A stretch of 7,676 nt of DNA, from positions 1-7,676 of the forward strand of contig CALBKP010000061.1 of NCBI GenBank assembly GCA_937895825.1, in the 5' to 3' direction. This document shows positions 5,780 through 7,676 of this stretch, piece after piece; position 1 is the first letter of the stretch; the number at the start of each line of letters is the position of its first letter. This DNA comes from an uncultured Alistipes sp. Its GTDB lineage: Bacteria > Bacteroidota > Bacteroidia > Bacteroidales > Rikenellaceae. The notes beneath the pieces are model-generated. The model was not told where the DNA came from, made no database searches, and saw only the letters and a list, made by a program, of their open reading frames with translations. A program made the position numbers and the translations under genes.

Positions 5780-6655
5780 TTAGAAGTATTTAATATCCTT
5801 ATCCTCTATCGCTGAAATCAAGTTATTCGCTGCTGATGATGCACCGATACGGAAGAGATCGGTAGTGAGCCACTCATCGCCCAAAACCTCCTCGACGATA
5901 GTATAATAGAGTGCGGCATCCTCAGGAGTACGCACGCCTCCAGCAGCCTTAAAGCCGACCTTGCGACCGGTCATATTGTAGTAGTCCTTGATGGCATGAC
6001 ACATGACAAATGCAGCCTCAGGTGTTGCGGCAACGTCAATCTTGCCAGTAGATGTCTTGACGAAGTCGGCACCTGCAAACATCGACACGAGCGATGCACG
6101 GCGTATAAGCTCGGGGCTCTTGAGTGCTCCCGACTCGATGATAACCTTAAGGACAACATCATTAGCCTCCTCTCTGAGCACCTCGACCTCGCTGGCAGCC
6201 TCAGCCTCGTGGCCAGCAATCATAAGGCCTGGGTTAAGGACGATATCTATCTCATCAGCACCATTTTCGATAGCCATAGCTACCTCCAAGGCCTTAACCT
6301 CAATGAAACTCTGCGACGCAGGGAATGCACCCGCAACACTCGTAATACGCATAGGCGTACCATCAATCTCGAGGCCTACGGTCTCAACAAAGGGAGGATA
6401 TACGCATATTGAGGCGACATTCGGGATGTTGGGATACTTCTCGTAGAAGTCGACAGCTTTACGGACAAAGGCCTGCACAGACTCCTGCGAGTCGGTACAT
6501 GACAACGTAGTAAGGTCAATGGCCGAGTAACAGAACTTGTAGACATCGACATTACCATTACGATTAGCTGCCATCTTAATCTTAGCAACCTCCTTAGCTA
6601 CCTGTGCCTCGGTGTGTGCCGGAGCATATTTCTCTAACTCTTTAACGTAGTCCAT
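5780..6655 (-). CDS. deoC: Deoxyribose-phosphate aldolase (EC 4.1.2.4)
   Basis: Cytoplasmic class I aldolase cleaving 2-deoxy-D-ribose 5-phosphate to glyceraldehyde 3-phosphate and acetaldehyde in deoxynucleoside catabolism. The 291-residue TIM-barrel protein carries the family's active-site set: Schiff-base Lys200 in DFVKTSTGK (E. coli Lys167), Lys236 in VGFKAAGGVRT (E. coli Lys201) and Asp137 in GADEIDIV (E. coli Asp102). RIGASSAANNL near 269-279 is the C-terminal phosphate-binding region. It is about 30 residues longer than E. coli DeoC, mostly through an N-terminal helical extension. The C-terminus ends KYF, with Tyr290 next to last; E. coli DeoC ends in a functionally important Tyr. The ATG at 6655 is the only sensible start, about 29 nt after the predicted transcription start. 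It appears monocistronic. Confidence 0.96.
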   Translation of the reverse strand: MDYVKELEKYAPAHTEAQVAKEVAKIKMAANRNGNVDVYKFCYSAIDLTTLSCTDSQESVQAFVRKAVDFYEKYPNIPNVASICVYPPFVETVGLEIDGTPMRITSVAGAFPASQSFIEVKALEVAMAIENGADEIDIVLNPGLMIAGHEAEAASEVEVLREEANDVVLKVIIESGALKSPELIRRASLVSMFAGADFVKTSTGKIDVAATPEAAFVMCHAIKDYYNMTGRKVGFKAAGGVRTPEDAALYYTIVEEVLGDEWLTTDLFRIGASSAANNLISAIEDKDIKYF

Positions 6656-6678
6656 AGCGGAAACACCTTAAAATTACT

Positions 6679-6692
6679 TTTGTAATTACAAA
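6679..6692. promoter_or_regulatory. 14-bp perfect palindrome over the deoC start site, candidate operator
   Basis: TTTGTAATTACAAA is its own reverse complement and overlaps the last bases of the -7 box, covering the predicted transcription start of deoC. That is a classic repressor position. A related AATTAC (6672-6677) with GTAATT (6682-6687) pairing could also form a short hairpin at the 5' end of the mRNA. The regulator is unknown. Confidence 0.45.
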
Positions 6693-6720
6693 TATACACA
6701 ATTTTCCCGATATACACAAA
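6689..6720 (-). promoter_or_regulatory. deoC promoter, Bacteroidetes -33/-7 type
   Basis: On the minus strand, TTTG (6717-6720) and TATATTTG (6689-6696) are separated by 20 bp, an exact match to the Bacteroidetes consensus TTTG, 19-21 bp, TAnnTTTG. The leader to the ATG is about 29 nt. A direct repeat ATATACACA (plus strand, 6692-6700 and 6710-6718, 18-bp period) overlaps both boxes. Confidence 0.85.
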
Positions 6721-6765
6721 CAACACTCCATTTTTTTCACGAATGAATCAGCGGAAAATATCTAT

Positions 6766-6803
6766 AAAAAAGTAGGCCACCAGAGTAATATCTGATGGCC
6801 TAC
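6766..6803 (-). terminator. Intrinsic terminator of rny
   Basis: On the minus strand GTAGGCCATCAGA pairs with TCTGGTGGCCTAC (13 bp, one wobble) around a 6-base loop, followed by T6 (plus-strand A6 at 6766-6771). It begins 20 bases after the rny stop codon and separates rny from deoC transcription. Confidence 0.95.
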
Positions 6804-6823
6804 AATTTGTGAGTTGCTCGAAA

Positions 6824-7676
6824 CTACTTTGCGTACGATACCGAGCGTGTCTCGCGGATAACGGTGATCTTCACCTGACCAGGATATGTCATCTCGTCCT
6901 GGATCTTCTTGGCTATGTCGTGTGACAATGCCTCAGACTCCTGATCCGAGAGCTTATCTGCGCCAACAATCACGCGAAGCTCACGACCGGCCTGAATAGC
7001 GTAGGTCTTAACAACGCCAGGATATGAGAGAGCGATACCCTCCATCTCCTTCAGACGCTTGATGTACGACTCAACAACCTCGCGTCGAGCACCTGGACGA
7101 GCGCCCGAGATAGCATCGCAAACCTGGATGATAGGTGCAATAAGCGATGTCATCTCCACCTCGTCGTGGTGAGCACCGACAGCGTTGCATACGTCGGGCT
7201 TCTCCTTGTACTTCTCTGCGAGCTTCATACCGATAATTGCGTGTGGCAATTCGGGCTCGTCATCGGGCACCTTGCCTATATCGTGCAAGAGACCTGCACG
7301 GCGTGCAGCCTTAGGATTAAGGCCGAGCTCGGCAGCCATGATACCAGCGAGGTTCGCTGTCTCGCGAGCATGCTGCAACAGGTTCTGGCCATACGACGAG
7401 CGGTACTTCATCTTACCAATCAGACGGATAAGCTCGGGGTGTAGGCCGTGGATACCGAGGTCAATAGTTGTACGCTTACCCACCTCGACGATCTCCTCCT
7501 CGATCTGCTTCTTAACCTTGGCCACAACCTCCTCAATACGTGCGGGGTGGATACGGCCATCGGTAACAAGCTGGTGCAGAGCCAAGCGTGCAATCTCACG
7601 ACGCACAGGGTCGAAGCCCGAGAGGATGATTGCCTCAGGGGTATCGTCGACGATAATCTCGATGCCCGTAGCGGCC
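6824..7676 (-). CDS. rny: Ribonuclease Y, C-terminal part (5' end outside window)
   Basis: Membrane-anchored endoribonuclease that initiates mRNA decay in the bacteria that have it. The window holds the last 283 residues; family members are about 520, so the N-terminal membrane helix, coiled coil and most of the KH domain are missing. Visible are the end of the KH domain (ATGIEIIVDDTPEAIILSG at the right edge), then the HD domain with HARET, the metal-binding His131-Asp132 pair in GLLHDIGK (codons at 7280-7285), GAHHDEVE and VCDAISGARPG, and the conserved C-terminal region ending SVSYAK. A GTG at 7606 is an internal Val codon, not the start, because the frame and family similarity run on to the window edge. 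No frameshift is seen. Confidence 0.97.
   Translation of the reverse strand, partial: AATGIEIIVDDTPEAIILSGFDPVRREIARLALHQLVTDGRIHPARIEEVVAKVKKQIEEEIVEVGKRTTIDLGIHGLHPELIRLIGKMKYRSSYGQNLLQHARETANLAGIMAAELGLNPKAARRAGLLHDIGKVPDDEPELPHAIIGMKLAEKYKEKPDVCNAVGAHHDEVEMTSLIAPIIQVCDAISGARPGARREVVESYIKRLKEMEGIALSYPGVVKTYAIQAGRELRVIVGADKLSDQESEALSHDIAKKIQDEMTYPGQVKITVIRETRSVSYAK

Noticed and set aside
5996..6446. Plus-strand ORFs of 138 and 147 codons
   Set aside because: Both are antisense shadows of deoC, whose catalytic motifs make the minus-strand frame certain.
7604..7606. GTG as the start codon of RNase Y
   Set aside because: The same frame continues upstream to the window edge with conserved KH-domain residues, so this is an internal Val codon.

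Overview
The window reads as chromosomal DNA of a Bacteroidota bacterium, most likely order Bacteroidales. The evidence is the -7 motif TATATTTG with an upstream TTTG (the Bacteroidetes primary-sigma promoter type), A/T-rich leaders without Shine-Dalgarno sequences ahead of the lipoprotein genes, two lipoproteins of a style common in gut Bacteroidales, and a strong preference for GAG and AAG codons. Alistipes or a relative is possible, but genus cannot be fixed from the sequence alone.

Layout. Bases 1-1634 (+) hold the C-terminal three quarters of polynucleotide phosphorylase (pnp), cut by the left edge. A strong hairpin without a T tract follows. Bases 1743-3500 (+) encode a lipoprotein with an OmpA-like segment and TPR-like repeats, closed by an intrinsic terminator. 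A 315-base gap (3501-3815) contains that terminator, a 15-bp dyad, a putative promoter and a structured leader that overlaps a 19-codon small ORF. Bases 3816-5177 (+) encode a fibronectin type III-like lipoprotein, ended by a textbook terminator. Bases 5234-5779 are a non-coding repeat island: two inverted arrays of a degenerate 9-bp repeat, then two head-to-tail 130-bp palindromic elements. On the minus strand lie deoC (5780-6655), with a clear promoter and an operator-like palindrome, and the C-terminal half of RNase Y (rny, 6824-7676), cut by the right edge and ended by its own terminator.

Functionally the window is mixed. PNPase and RNase Y are two main RNA-decay nucleases, DeoC feeds deoxyribose phosphate into central metabolism, and the two lipoproteins are envelope proteins of unknown role. 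Each gene seems to be its own transcription unit. The plus and minus blocks converge on the repeat island, which is the least explained part of the window. No tRNA, rRNA, CRISPR array, transposase or phage gene was seen.
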